Shown here piece after piece: positions 1 to 8,032 of a DNA stretch of 64,000 bases; within the stretch, counting starts at the first letter, position 1; every line of letters starts with the position of its first letter. A program made the translations under genes and the position numbers. The stretch lies in assembly GCF_002850745.1 (NCBI RefSeq), contig NZ_PJOK01000049.1, forward strand, positions 186,001 to 250,000, written 5' to 3'. A model generated the notes under the pieces. The model was not told the DNA's origin. It saw only the letters and a program-made list of their open reading frames with translations, and did no database searches. The stretch is from Nonomuraea indica (GTDB taxonomy: Bacteria > Actinomycetota > Actinomycetes > Streptosporangiales > Streptosporangiaceae).

Positions 1-231
1 GTCGGCATCTCGCTGCCGCACTACACCGGCAGCCAGTGGACCTCCGGCCGGCACATCTCCAAGGAGGAGCTGCGCGCCGGCGACCTGGTGTTCTTCTACA
101 ACGACCTGCACCACGTCGGCATCTACATCGGCGGCGGGCTGATGGTCCACGCGCCGCGCACGGGTGACGTGGTGCGCGTGGCCTCGATCGCCCGGCGCCC
201 GTACGCGGGAGCCGTCCGCATCGCCGACTGA
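1..231 (+). CDS. NlpC/P60 cell-wall endopeptidase, C-terminal fragment
   Basis: Only the last 76 codons are present; the 5' end lies outside the window. The frame is open from base 1 to a TGA. It carries the second half of an NlpC/P60 domain: TGSQWTSG, then GDLVFF, then HHVGIYIG with the catalytic histidine, then the polar residue of the triad in HAPRTGDVV. The catalytic cysteine would be upstream. Enzymes of this family cut peptide cross-links in peptidoglycan outside the cell. The tail closely resembles the end of the full-length NlpC/P60 protein at 27425-28600, so the two are probably paralogues. The family is clear; the substrate bond is not known. Confidence 0.9.
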   Translation, partial: VGISLPHYTGSQWTSGRHISKEELRAGDLVFFYNDLHHVGIYIGGGLMVHAPRTGDVVRVASIARRPYAGAVRIAD

Positions 232-281
232 GCACCGCCCGGTGGGGCGGGACACCGGGCTGGGTGTCCCGCCGCCCGCGC

Positions 282-1763
282 TCAGTGGGCCGGCTTGACC
301 AGCGGGAAGAGGATGGTCTCCCGGATGTTCCGGCCGGTGAAGGCCATGATCATCCGGTCGATGCCGGCGCCCATGCCGCCGGTCGGGGGCATGGCGTACT
401 CGAGGGCCTGCAGGAAGTCCTCGTCGAGCTGCATGGCCTCGGGGTCGCCGCCGGCGGCCAGCAGCGACTGCTCGACCAGGCGGCGACGCTGCTCGATCGG
501 ATCGTTGAGCTCGGAGTAGGCGGTGCCCAGCTCGGTGCCGAACCCGATCAGGTCCCACTTCTCGGTGAGCAGCGGGTCGTCGCGGTGGGTGCGGGCCAGC
601 GGCGAGGTCTCCAGCGGGTAGTCCATCACGAACGTGGGCTGGACGAGCGTGTGCTCCACCAGCTCCTCGAACAGCTCCTGGACGACCTTGCCCTGCCCCC
701 ACTTGGGGTCCCAGTGGACGTCGTGCTTGTCGGCGAGCGCGCGCACCCGCTCCAGCGGGGTGCCGGTGGTGATCTCCTCGCCGACCGCGTCGGAGACGAG
801 GGTGTAGAGGGGCACCCGGGGCCACCGCTCCAGGCCGAGGTCGACCTCGGTGTCACCGTGCCTGACCACGGTGGTGCCGAGCGCGGCGACCACGGCCTTC
901 TGGTACATCCGCTGCGTCAGGTCGGCCATGTCGTGGTAGTCGAGGTAGGTGCCGTAGGCCTCGAGCATGGTGAACTCGGGGTTGTGCGTCGAGTCGGCGC
1001 CCTCGTTGCGGAAGTTGCGGTTGATCTCGAAGACCTTCTCGATGCCGCCGACGACCAGCCGCTTGAGGTAGAGCTCGATCGCGATGCGAAGGTAGAGCTC
1101 CATGTCGTAGGCGTTGATGTGGGTCCGGAACGGCCGGGCCGCCGCGCCGCCGTGGATCGGCTGGAGCATCGGCGTCTCGACCTCGAGGTAGCCCTCCTCG
1201 TGCCAGAAGTCGCGTACGGCGCGCACGGTGGCGCTGCGCACGCGGGCCATCTGCCGGGCCTCGTCGTTGACGATGAGGTCGACGTAGCGCTGCCGGACGC
1301 GGGCCTCGGGGTCGGTGAGGCCGATGTGCTTCTCCGGCAGGGGACGCAGGCACTTGGCGGTGAGCTCCCAGCGGTCGGCCAGGATGGACAGCTCGCCGCG
1401 GCGCGATGTGATCACCTCGCCGACCACGCCCACGTGGTCGCCCAGGTCGATGTCGCGCTTCCAGGCGGCGAGAGACTCCTCGCCCACCTTGTCGAGCGAG
1501 ATCATGACCTGGAGGTCGCCGCTGCCGTCGCGCAGCGTGGCGAAGCAGAGTTTGCCGCCCACCCGGTTGAGCATCACGCGGCCCGCGACCGCGACCGTGA
1601 CGCCGGTGGCGGTGTCGGGCTCCAGGCCCTGGTGGCGCTCCCGGACCTCGGCGTTGGTCGCGGTGCGCGGGAAGTTGACCGGGTAAGGATCGACGCCCTC
1701 GCTGCGAAGGCGGTCGAGCTTCTCCCTCCGGATTCGCATCTGCTCGGGAAGTTCGTCGCTCAC
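282..1763 (-). CDS. lysS: lysyl-tRNA synthetase, class II
   Basis: Charges tRNA-Lys with lysine in the cytoplasm. The 493-residue length is normal for class II LysRS. The N-terminal part is the OB-fold anticodon-binding domain (AGRVMLNRVGGKLCFATLRD). Motif 2 is visible in FEINRNFRNEGADSTHNPEF and motif 3 in GMGAGIDRMIMAF near the C-terminus. The start is taken as the GTG opening VSDELPEQMRIRREKL. The frame stays open far upstream, but that part is low-complexity and unlike the family. No Shine-Dalgarno precedes the GTG; a TACGCT box lies 8 bases upstream, so the message may be almost leaderless. It is transcribed away from the secreted-protein gene at 1923. Confidence 0.95.
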   Translation of the reverse strand: MSDELPEQMRIRREKLDRLRSEGVDPYPVNFPRTATNAEVRERHQGLEPDTATGVTVAVAGRVMLNRVGGKLCFATLRDGSGDLQVMISLDKVGEESLAAWKRDIDLGDHVGVVGEVITSRRGELSILADRWELTAKCLRPLPEKHIGLTDPEARVRQRYVDLIVNDEARQMARVRSATVRAVRDFWHEEGYLEVETPMLQPIHGGAAARPFRTHINAYDMELYLRIAIELYLKRLVVGGIEKVFEINRNFRNEGADSTHNPEFTMLEAYGTYLDYHDMADLTQRMYQKAVVAALGTTVVRHGDTEVDLGLERWPRVPLYTLVSDAVGEEITTGTPLERVRALADKHDVHWDPKWGQGKVVQELFEELVEHTLVQPTFVMDYPLETSPLARTHRDDPLLTEKWDLIGFGTELGTAYSELNDPIEQRRRLVEQSLLAAGGDPEAMQLDEDFLQALEYAMPPTGGMGAGIDRMIMAFTGRNIRETILFPLVKPAH

Positions 1764-1771
1764 ACCATCAA

Positions 1772-1777
1772 AGCGTA
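1772..1777 (-). promoter_or_regulatory. possible -10 box of lysS (TACGCT)
   Basis: On the minus strand TACGCT fits the actinobacterial TANNNT -10 pattern and ends 8 bases before the lysS GTG, which has no ribosome-binding site. No convincing -35 box was seen. Confidence 0.35.
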
Positions 1778-1922
1778 GGGGATATGGCGAACTGCAAGGG
1801 CTCGTCGGGCCACTGAAGGAGCGCTGAAGGGGCGCTGCAAGACCTCTCGCGTACCCATGACTCAGGGACTCCTGGGGGGGACCGGCAGGGTGCCGGCCCG
1901 GTGGAGAGTCGGAGGAGAGATC

Positions 1923-2429
1923 ATGATGAAGAAGATCGCGACCGGTCTGCTGGCCGTCGCGGCCACCACCGCGATGGCCCTGGCGCTGCCGTCCGCCGCC
2001 GGCGCCACCACGACCGCCACCACCGCCGCCTCCGCGACGTCCGCGGGCTACGACTTCGCCGACTCCTGGGGGCCCGTCCACGCCAGGCACGGCCTGGCCA
2101 AGGCGCAGGGCTGGATCGGCGTCGAGTGGGACGACGAGCAGGAGTCCAACACGGTCCACGTCAGGGGCCGGCTGTACGACCTGGACAACCGGACCTACGC
2201 CAAGGGCGGCAAGTGCGCGTACGTGAAGTTCCAGGCCGCCGACTTCGACCACGACTGGTCCACCGTCTACACCAAGAAGTACTGCGGCTTCCCCGGCTAC
2301 AAGAAGTTCCAGTTCGAGACCGACGAGGTCTTCAGCCTGCGGGCCAAGGTCTGCCAGGTGGGCCCGCACGGCGGCCACCCCACCCGGTGCGGTCACTGGA
2401 GCTACCTCTACACGGCCGAGACCGAGTAG
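1923..2429 (+). CDS. small secreted protein of unknown function with four cysteines
   Basis: A 168-residue protein with a typical Sec signal peptide: MMKK, then a hydrophobic stretch (IATGLLAVAATTAMALAL) and an Ala-rich cleavage region ending near SAAGA. The mature part is rich in aromatic and charged residues and has four cysteines (GKCAY, KKYCGF, KVCQV, TRCGH), enough for two disulfides. GGAGGAGA lies just upstream of the double ATG, fixing the start; the longer open frame from 1857 has no such site. I do not recognise a family. It is a single gene ending in a strong bidirectional terminator. Export is well supported; function is unknown. Confidence 0.8.
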   Translation: MMKKIATGLLAVAATTAMALALPSAAGATTTATTAASATSAGYDFADSWGPVHARHGLAKAQGWIGVEWDDEQESNTVHVRGRLYDLDNRTYAKGGKCAYVKFQAADFDHDWSTVYTKKYCGFPGYKKFQFETDEVFSLRAKVCQVGPHGGHPTRCGHWSYLYTAETE

Positions 2430-2441
2430 CCGTCGAGGACC

Positions 2442-2477
2442 ACGAGCGGCCCCCTTCCCGAGCGGGGGGCCGCTCGT
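2442..2477. terminator. bidirectional hairpin terminator
   Basis: A 13-bp GC-rich stem (arms at 2442-2454 and 2465-2477, ACGAGCGGCCCCC and its complement) encloses a 10-base loop. It lies between the convergent ends of the secreted-protein gene and coaX. No long T-run follows, as is usual in actinomycetes. Confidence 0.75.
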
Positions 2478-2483
2478 CGCGTG

Positions 2484-3266
2484 TCAGGAGGTGTTGCGCT
2501 GGTAGATGAGCCGCAGGCCGATGAGCGTCAGCCACGGCTCGTGGACGTCGATCGAGCGGGCCTCGCCCATCACCAGGCCCGCGTGCCCGCCGGTGGCCAC
2601 CACGGTCACCTCGTCGGGGTCGTCGGCCAGCTCGGCCGCCATCCGTTCGACGATGCCGTCGACCTGGCCGGCGAAGCCGTAGATGATGCCGGCCTGGAGC
2701 GCCTCGACGGTGTTCTTGGCGATGACCGAGCGGGGCCTGATCAGCTCGACCTTGTGCAGCTGGGCGCCCGCCGCGGCCAGGGCGTCCACGGAGATCTCGA
2801 TGCCGGGGGCGGTGACGGCGCCCACGTACTCGCCCTTGGCCGACACGGCGTCGAAGGAGGTCGCGGTGCCGAAGTCGACGATGACGCAGGGGCCGCCGTA
2901 CTGGTCGATGGCGGCCAGCGCGTTGACGATGCGGTCGCTGCCGACCTCCTTGGGGTTGTCCATGCGGACCGGCACGCCGGTGCGCACTCCGGGCTCCACG
3001 ATGACGGCGGTCACGTCGCCGTAGTAGCGGCGGCACATCTCGCGCATCTCGTTGAGCACGCTCGGCACGGTGGAACAGATCGCGATGCCGCTGATGTCGG
3101 CTCCCTTGAGCAGCGGGGACTGTCCGAGCAGGCCCTGGAGCACGACGGCGATCTCGTCGGCGGTGCGGCGCGGGTCGGTGGCGAGGCGCCAGTGCTCGAT
3201 GACGTCCTCTCCCTCGAACAGGCCGAGCACCGTGTGCGTGTTGCCGACGTCGATCGTGAGCAGCAT
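2484..3266 (-). CDS. coaX: type III pantothenate kinase
   Basis: Phosphorylates pantothenate, the first step from pantothenate to CoA. The 260-residue protein begins with the ATP-binding motif DVGNTHTVLG and carries the family motifs GSDRIVNALAA and DFGTATSFDAV, including the aspartates of the ASKHA fold. The start is the ATG opening MLLTIDVGN; the upstream extension of the frame lies inside nadC. It begins 4 bases after the nadBC stop, so both are almost certainly on one message, with panC and the DUF2520 gene upstream. The group joins NAD and CoA precursor synthesis. Type III kinases are not feedback-inhibited by CoA, unlike CoaA (family knowledge). Confidence 0.95.
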   Translation of the reverse strand: MLLTIDVGNTHTVLGLFEGEDVIEHWRLATDPRRTADEIAVVLQGLLGQSPLLKGADISGIAICSTVPSVLNEMREMCRRYYGDVTAVIVEPGVRTGVPVRMDNPKEVGSDRIVNALAAIDQYGGPCVIVDFGTATSFDAVSAKGEYVGAVTAPGIEISVDALAAAGAQLHKVELIRPRSVIAKNTVEALQAGIIYGFAGQVDGIVERMAAELADDPDEVTVVATGGHAGLVMGEARSIDVHEPWLTLIGLRLIYQRNTS

Positions 3267-3270
3267 CCGA

Positions 3271-5787
3271 TTACCCCCGTAGGTCCAGTGCGATGTCAAG
3301 GGCCGGCGCCGAGTGGGTGAGCGCTCCCACCGCAAGGTAGTCGACGCCAGTTTCGGCCACATCACGGGCCGATTCCAAGGTCAACCCCCCGCTCGCCTCC
3401 AGTCGCGCCCGATTTTTCACGATTTGAACGGCAAGAGCTAGGTCCTTGATAGTGAAATTGTCGAGAAGGATCTCCTCCGCGCCCTCGGCGAGCACCGGCT
3501 CGATCTGGTCGATCCGGTCCACCTCGACCTCGATCAGCAGGTCCGGGTAGCGGTCGCGGACCGCGCGGAACGCCTCGGCGACGCCGCCCGCGGCCACCAC
3601 GTGGTTGTCCTTGATCAGGGCCGCGTCCGACAGCGACATCCGGTGGTTGACCCCGCCTCCGCAGCGCACGGCGTACTTCTCCAGCGACCGCAGCCCCGGC
3701 AGGGTCTTGCGGCTGTCGCGCACGCGCGCCCGGGTGCCCTCGACCTCCGCCACCCACCTGGCGGTGAGCGTGGCGACGCCCGACAGGTGCGTCAGCAGGT
3801 TGAGCGCCGTGCGTTCGGCCGTCAGCAGGCCGCGGACGGGGCCCTCGACGGTCATCAGCACCTCGCCCCTCCTGACGCGCTCCCCGTCCTTGGCCCGGCG
3901 CTCGGCACGGTCGGCGCCCAGCCGGACGAAGACGGCCTCGGCGACGGCGAGCCCGGCCACGACGCCGTCGGCGCGGGCGACCACGTCGGCCGCCGCCCGC
4001 TGCCCGGCCGGGATCGTCGCCAGGCTCGTCACGTCGCCGGCCTCCTGGAGGTCCTCGGCGAGCGCCCGGTCGAGGAGCGCGTTCACCTCCGCCGGGTCGA
4101 GCCCGGCGGAGGTGAGCTCCTGGGCCAGGCGCGCCGGGACGGTGTCGACGTGCGGCGTGTAGGTCATCTGCAGCCCCTCCTCGGTCAGGGTCACGTCCAG
4201 GTGACCCAGCCATTCGTCGTCGTCCCGCTCCGGGTGGTCCTCTCGCCAGTGCGAGCCGCGCGTCTCCAGCCGGGCGGCCGCGGCGGCGGCGAGCACGGTG
4301 GCGACGGTGAGCAGGTTCGTCGTCTCCCAGGACTCGGTGCAGGGCGCCACCCGGACGGGCGTCCAGAGGGCGTCGCGCAGCGCCCTGGCGGTGCCGGCCA
4401 GGGAGTCGCGGGCCCGCAGGACACCGGCTCCGCTGCTCATGTGCGCCTGGATCCGGGTCCTGGCACGGGGGTCGACCAGACCGCCCGGCGCCGGGCTCGC
4501 GACGGGCTCGCCCCGCTCCGGCCGGCCTGCGGCGTGGATGTCCGCGGCGATGCGCTCGGCGAACACCAGCCCCTCCAGCAGCGAGTTCGACGCCAGCCGG
4601 TTGGCGCCGTGCACGCCGGTGCAGGCGACCTCGCCGCACGCGTACAGGCCCTCGACGGACGTGCGCCCCCTCAGGTCGGTACGGACGCCGCCGCTGGCGT
4701 AGTGGGCGGCCGGGGCGACCGGGATCGGCTGGTGGACCGGGTCGATGCCGTGCTCGCGGCAGACGGCGTAGATGGTGGGGAACCTGGACCGCCACCGCTC
4801 CTCGCCGAAGTGACGGCCGTCAAGCAGCATGTGGTCGCGCCCGCTCTCGCGCATCTTGCGCATGATGGCCTTGGCCACCACGTCACGCGGGGCCAGGTCG
4901 GCCAGCTCGTGCACGTCGCGCATGAACGCCGTGCCGTCGTGGTCGACGAGGATCGCGCCCTCGCCCCGGACCGCCTCGGAGATCAACGGCTGCTGGCCGG
5001 TCGAGCCCTCGCCGAGCCAGAGCACCGTGGGATGGAACTGGACGAACTCCAGGTCCCGGACGACCGCCCCGGCCCGCAACGCCAGCGCCACGCCGTCACC
5101 GGTGGAGACGACGGGGTTGGTCGTGGCGGAGTAGACCTGGCCCATGCCGCCGGTGGCCAGGACCACGGCGCCGGCGTGCACGGCGCCCACGCCGTCGCGC
5201 GCGCCCTCGCCCATGACGTGCAGCGTCACGCCCCTGGCCCGGCCTTCCGCGTCCTTGAGCAGGTCGAGCACCAGAGCGTGCTCGACGACCTCGATTGCGC
5301 TCGCCCGCACCGCCTCGACCAGGGCGCGCTGCACCTCGGCGCCCGTGGCGTCTCCGCCGGCGTGCACGATGCGGTCGCGCCGATGCCCGCCCTCGCGGGT
5401 GAGCTGCAGCCGCCCGCCGTCGGTCCGGTCGAAGCGCGCGCCCCGCGCCATCAGCCGTCGCAGGGCGTCGGGCCCCTCGGTGACGAGCGTCCGCACGGCC
5501 CGCACGTCGCACAGGCCGACGCCGGCGAGCAGCGTGTCGTTCAGGTGCTCCTCGGGGGTGTCGTCGGGATCGAGCACGGCCGCGATGCCGCCCTGCGCCC
5601 ACCGCGTCGAGCCGGAGGAGAGCACGTCCTTGGTGACGACCAGGACCTTGGCGGTGGGGTCGAGCTCGGCGTACCGCAGCGCCACGGTGAGCCCGGCGAT
5701 ACCGGAGCCGACGACGACCACGTCGGCCTCCGCGACCCAGCCGGGAGCGGGAGCGGTCAGCCGCAGCGGGATCGCGGGTGCACTCAT
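3271..5787 (-). CDS. nadB-nadC: L-aspartate oxidase / nicotinate-nucleotide pyrophosphorylase in one reading frame (NadB-NadC)
   Basis: One uninterrupted frame of 838 codons covers two consecutive enzymes of de novo NAD synthesis. Residues 1-540 are NadB: FAD-binding VVVVGSGIAGLTVALRY near the N-terminus, FVQFHPTVLW and ANRLASNSLLEGLVFAER. Residues about 541-838 are NadC (quinolinate phosphoribosyltransferase): DSRKTLPGLRSLEKYAV, HRMSLSDAALIKDNH and LEASGGLTLESARDVA. These are usually separate proteins. At codon 541 an ATG (4165-4167) is preceded by GAGGAGG with an 8-base gap, so NadC may also be made alone by internal initiation. Whether the main product is a fusion, two proteins or both cannot be settled from sequence. 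No nadA is in the window. Confidence 0.9.
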   Translation of the reverse strand: MSAPAIPLRLTAPAPGWVAEADVVVVGSGIAGLTVALRYAELDPTAKVLVVTKDVLSSGSTRWAQGGIAAVLDPDDTPEEHLNDTLLAGVGLCDVRAVRTLVTEGPDALRRLMARGARFDRTDGGRLQLTREGGHRRDRIVHAGGDATGAEVQRALVEAVRASAIEVVEHALVLDLLKDAEGRARGVTLHVMGEGARDGVGAVHAGAVVLATGGMGQVYSATTNPVVSTGDGVALALRAGAVVRDLEFVQFHPTVLWLGEGSTGQQPLISEAVRGEGAILVDHDGTAFMRDVHELADLAPRDVVAKAIMRKMRESGRDHMLLDGRHFGEERWRSRFPTIYAVCREHGIDPVHQPIPVAPAAHYASGGVRTDLRGRTSVEGLYACGEVACTGVHGANRLASNSLLEGLVFAERIAADIHAAGRPERGEPVASPAPGGLVDPRARTRIQAHMSSGAGVLRARDSLAGTARALRDALWTPVRVAPCTESWETTNLLTVATVLAAAAAARLETRGSHWREDHPERDDDEWLGHLDVTLTEEGLQMTYTPHVDTVPARLAQELTSAGLDPAEVNALLDRALAEDLQEAGDVTSLATIPAGQRAAADVVARADGVVAGLAVAEAVFVRLGADRAERRAKDGERVRRGEVLMTVEGPVRGLLTAERTALNLLTHLSGVATLTARWVAEVEGTRARVRDSRKTLPGLRSLEKYAVRCGGGVNHRMSLSDAALIKDNHVVAAGGVAEAFRAVRDRYPDLLIEVEVDRIDQIEPVLAEGAEEILLDNFTIKDLALAVQIVKNRARLEASGGLTLESARDVAETGVDYLAVGALTHSAPALDIALDLRG

Positions 5788-5864
5788 GGGGGTCCCCTTG
5801 TCAGCGTGATTTCGTCACAATGACGATAACGCCTGCCGTCCGATGCCCCGACCCCGGGGAGGGG

Positions 5865-6692
5865 CTACAGCGTGACGACGACGTTGTCGATGAGACGGGT
5901 GGTGCCGACCTTGGCGGCCACCGCGAGCACGGCCTCCCCGGCGTAGGAGTCGGGCACCTCGGTGAACGTGGCCGGATCGACGAGCACCAGGTAGTCGACG
6001 GCCAGCGCCGGGGGCGCCTCGTCCAGCACCGCCCGCGCCGCCGCCCGGACCGCAGCGGGCGTGGACTGCCCGGCGCCCGCCCTCAGGGCGCGCGACAGTG
6101 ACAGGGCCACCCCTCGGTCGCCGGCGGACAGGTAGCGGTTGCGGCTCGACAGGGCGAGCCCGTCGGGCTCGCGGACGGTGGGCACGCCGAGGATCTCGAT
6201 CGGCAGGTCGAGGTCGGCGACCATGCGGCGGATCAGGGCGAGCTGCTGGGCGTCCTTCTGACCGAAGACCGCGAGGTCGGGGCCCACCAGATGGAACAGC
6301 TTGAGCACGACCGTGAGCACGCCGTCGAAGTGGCCCGGCCGGCTGGCGCCCTCCACGAGCGTGCCCATGACGCCCGAGCTGACCCCGACCTGGCGGTCGG
6401 GGTGGTACATGGTCTCCACCGAGGGGGCGAACACCACGCTCACGCCCTCCTCCCGGCACGCCTCCAGATCGGCGTCGAACGTACGGGGGTAGCGCGAGTA
6501 GTCCTCGTTCGGCCCGAACTGCAGCGGGTTGACGAAGATGCTCACCACGACCTGGGCGGCACGACCGCGGGCCGCGCGGATCAGCGCGCGGTGGCCCTCG
6601 TGCAGCGCGCCCATCGTGGGCACCAGCGCCACCCGCCCCTCCCCTCGGGCCTTGACCAGGTCGGACCGGTCCTCGGCGACGATCAGGTCCAT
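5865..6692 (-). CDS. panC: pantothenate synthetase
   Basis: Condenses pantoate with beta-alanine using ATP to form pantothenate. The 275-residue protein has the family signatures LVPTMGALHEGHRALI (with the HxGH element), FVNPLQFGPNEDYSRYPR and the KMSKS-like SSRNRYLS. Its ATG overlaps the end of the upstream DUF2520 gene by 10 bases, suggesting translational coupling. nadB starts 77 bases downstream and coaX follows it, so the cluster makes pantothenate and NAD precursors together. Function is firm. Confidence 0.95.
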   Translation of the reverse strand: MDLIVAEDRSDLVKARGEGRVALVPTMGALHEGHRALIRAARGRAAQVVVSIFVNPLQFGPNEDYSRYPRTFDADLEACREEGVSVVFAPSVETMYHPDRQVGVSSGVMGTLVEGASRPGHFDGVLTVVLKLFHLVGPDLAVFGQKDAQQLALIRRMVADLDLPIEILGVPTVREPDGLALSSRNRYLSAGDRGVALSLSRALRAGAGQSTPAAVRAAARAVLDEAPPALAVDYLVLVDPATFTEVPDSYAGEAVLAVAAKVGTTRLIDNVVVTL

Positions 6693-7573
6693 ATGTTGCC
6701 TCCCAGCGCGTCCAGCAGGCGCTCGGCCTCCTCGGGCTTGAGCAGCCCGGCGGCGAGCGCGCGGTCGGCCGTGAGCCTAGCGAGCGCGACGTAGGCGTCC
6801 GCCGCCTCGGGTGCCGCGAGGATGAGCGCGTCCACGTGCTTGCGCACGGTGCCCGCGTCGCCGCGCACCACGGGGCCGGTGAGCCCGGCGATGCCCAGCC
6901 GCAGCACGTTGTCCAGGGCCGCGCCGAGCAGCGGGCCGAGCATCCGGCCGGGATGGTCGACGCCGATGCGCCGCAGCAGCTCCGACGACTCGGCGATGAG
7001 CGTGACCATGTGGTTGGCCGCCCCGGCCAGCGCCGCGTGGTAGAGGGCGCGGTCGGAGTCGGCGATCCACACCGGCTCGCCGCCCATCTCGATGACCAGC
7101 GCCTCGGCGATGGGCCGCAGCTGGTCGGGCGCCGTCACCCCGAAGGAGCAGCCGGTGATCCGGTTGAGGTCGTCGTCGCGGCCGGTGAACGTCATCACCG
7201 GATGCAGCGCGAAGGGCAGCGCCCCCATCCTGGAGGCCGGCTCCAGCACCGACAGGCCGTAGGCGCCGCTGGTGTGCACGAGCAGCTTGCCCCGCAGCTC
7301 GACCCCGGTGGCGGCCAGCCCGTTCACCAGGTCGGGCAGCACGTCGTCGGGCACCGTGAGCAGGATCAGCTCCGCCGCCGCGACCACGTCCTCGGGCCGT
7401 ACCGGCACGACACCCAGCCGCTCGGCGGCCCAGCGGATCGAGGCGTCGGACACGCCGCTCGCCGCGACGACCCGGTGTCCCGCCTGCGCGAGCGCCGCGC
7501 CGAGCGCGGAGCCCACACGACCTGCTCCCAGCACCCCGACGGCCAGCCGTGCCGGCCGATCGTTTGCGTCCAT
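6683..7573 (-). CDS. Rossmann-fold / DUF2520 oxidoreductase, candidate ketopantoate reductase
   Basis: A 296-residue NAD(P)-binding protein. The dinucleotide motif is VGVLGAGRVGSALG near residue 12; LPFALHPVMTFTG and LAGAANHMVTLI are typical of the DUF2520 half. The domain order resembles 6-phosphogluconate-dehydrogenase-like ketopantoate reductases. The alternative enzyme PanG of Francisella is, as far as I recall, of this type. Direct overlap with panC (10 bases) and absence of another panE in the window fit a role in making pantoate, but this is inference. The start is the ATG before DANDRPARLAVGV; an in-frame ATG further upstream gives an extra 37 residues unlike the family. Confidence 0.75.
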   Translation of the reverse strand: MDANDRPARLAVGVLGAGRVGSALGAALAQAGHRVVAASGVSDASIRWAAERLGVVPVRPEDVVAAAELILLTVPDDVLPDLVNGLAATGVELRGKLLVHTSGAYGLSVLEPASRMGALPFALHPVMTFTGRDDDLNRITGCSFGVTAPDQLRPIAEALVIEMGGEPVWIADSDRALYHAALAGAANHMVTLIAESSELLRRIGVDHPGRMLGPLLGAALDNVLRLGIAGLTGPVVRGDAGTVRKHVDALILAAPEAADAYVALARLTADRALAAGLLKPEEAERLLDALGGNIWT

Positions 7574-8032
7574 GACGTCCACCCCTGTCGACCTGATGGC
7601 ACTGCCGCCCAGCGTAACGGCCCAGCCTGACTGCGCACGTGACGGGGGTTTTGCCGCATGTTGAGTTAGCGACAAATGCGACAAGGGAAGACGAGTCGGT
7701 GCACCCCCTGTCGGAAGAGATGAGGAGAGGGGTTGACCGGATGGCAGCGGGCGCCGAGTTCACCGCCGGACCCGACGCCCGCCCCTGACCAGGGGCCCCT
7801 CGGGAGGTGCGCGCTCGCGGCCGGCCGGCCGCCGACCGGGCCGGCCCGAGGACGGAGCCCGGATCCGCCGACGGCCCGGGCTCCCCGTCCTGTCGCGCCG
7901 TCCCGCGACGACCTCTCAGCCGACGCCACGGGCGACATCACGGGGGCATCGCAAAGCCGGCCGTACGAGCACCACAACGCGCGGTCATGTGAACGCGTCA
8001 CGTGGCCGGGCTGATCATGAGATAGTCCAGGC
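7574..8032. other. intergenic region between divergent DUF2520 and methyltransferase genes
   Basis: About 460 bases without a convincing gene. Open frames here have the biased composition of random GC-rich DNA and no ribosome-binding sites. It must contain both divergent promoters; only the box at 8021-8026 is clear. No tRNA-like or strongly repeated structure was seen. Confidence 0.6.
8021..8026 (+). promoter_or_regulatory. likely -10 box of a leaderless message (GATAGT)
   Basis: GATAGT ends 6 bases before the ATG at 8033, which has no Shine-Dalgarno. That spacing puts the transcription start at the ATG itself, the usual layout of leaderless actinobacterial genes. Confidence 0.45.

Noticed and set aside
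264..1778. Long plus-strand open frame opposite lysS
   Set aside because: It is the antisense frame of lysS. Its product is low-complexity Gly/Val/Arg/His-rich sequence with no start site.
3601..5823. 740-codon plus-strand frame opposite nadBC
   Set aside because: Antisense of a highly conserved enzyme gene; composition is typical of a GC-rich shadow frame.
7739..8014. Small plus-strand gene before the methyltransferase
   Set aside because: No start signal, Pro/Arg/Ala-rich product, no recognisable family.
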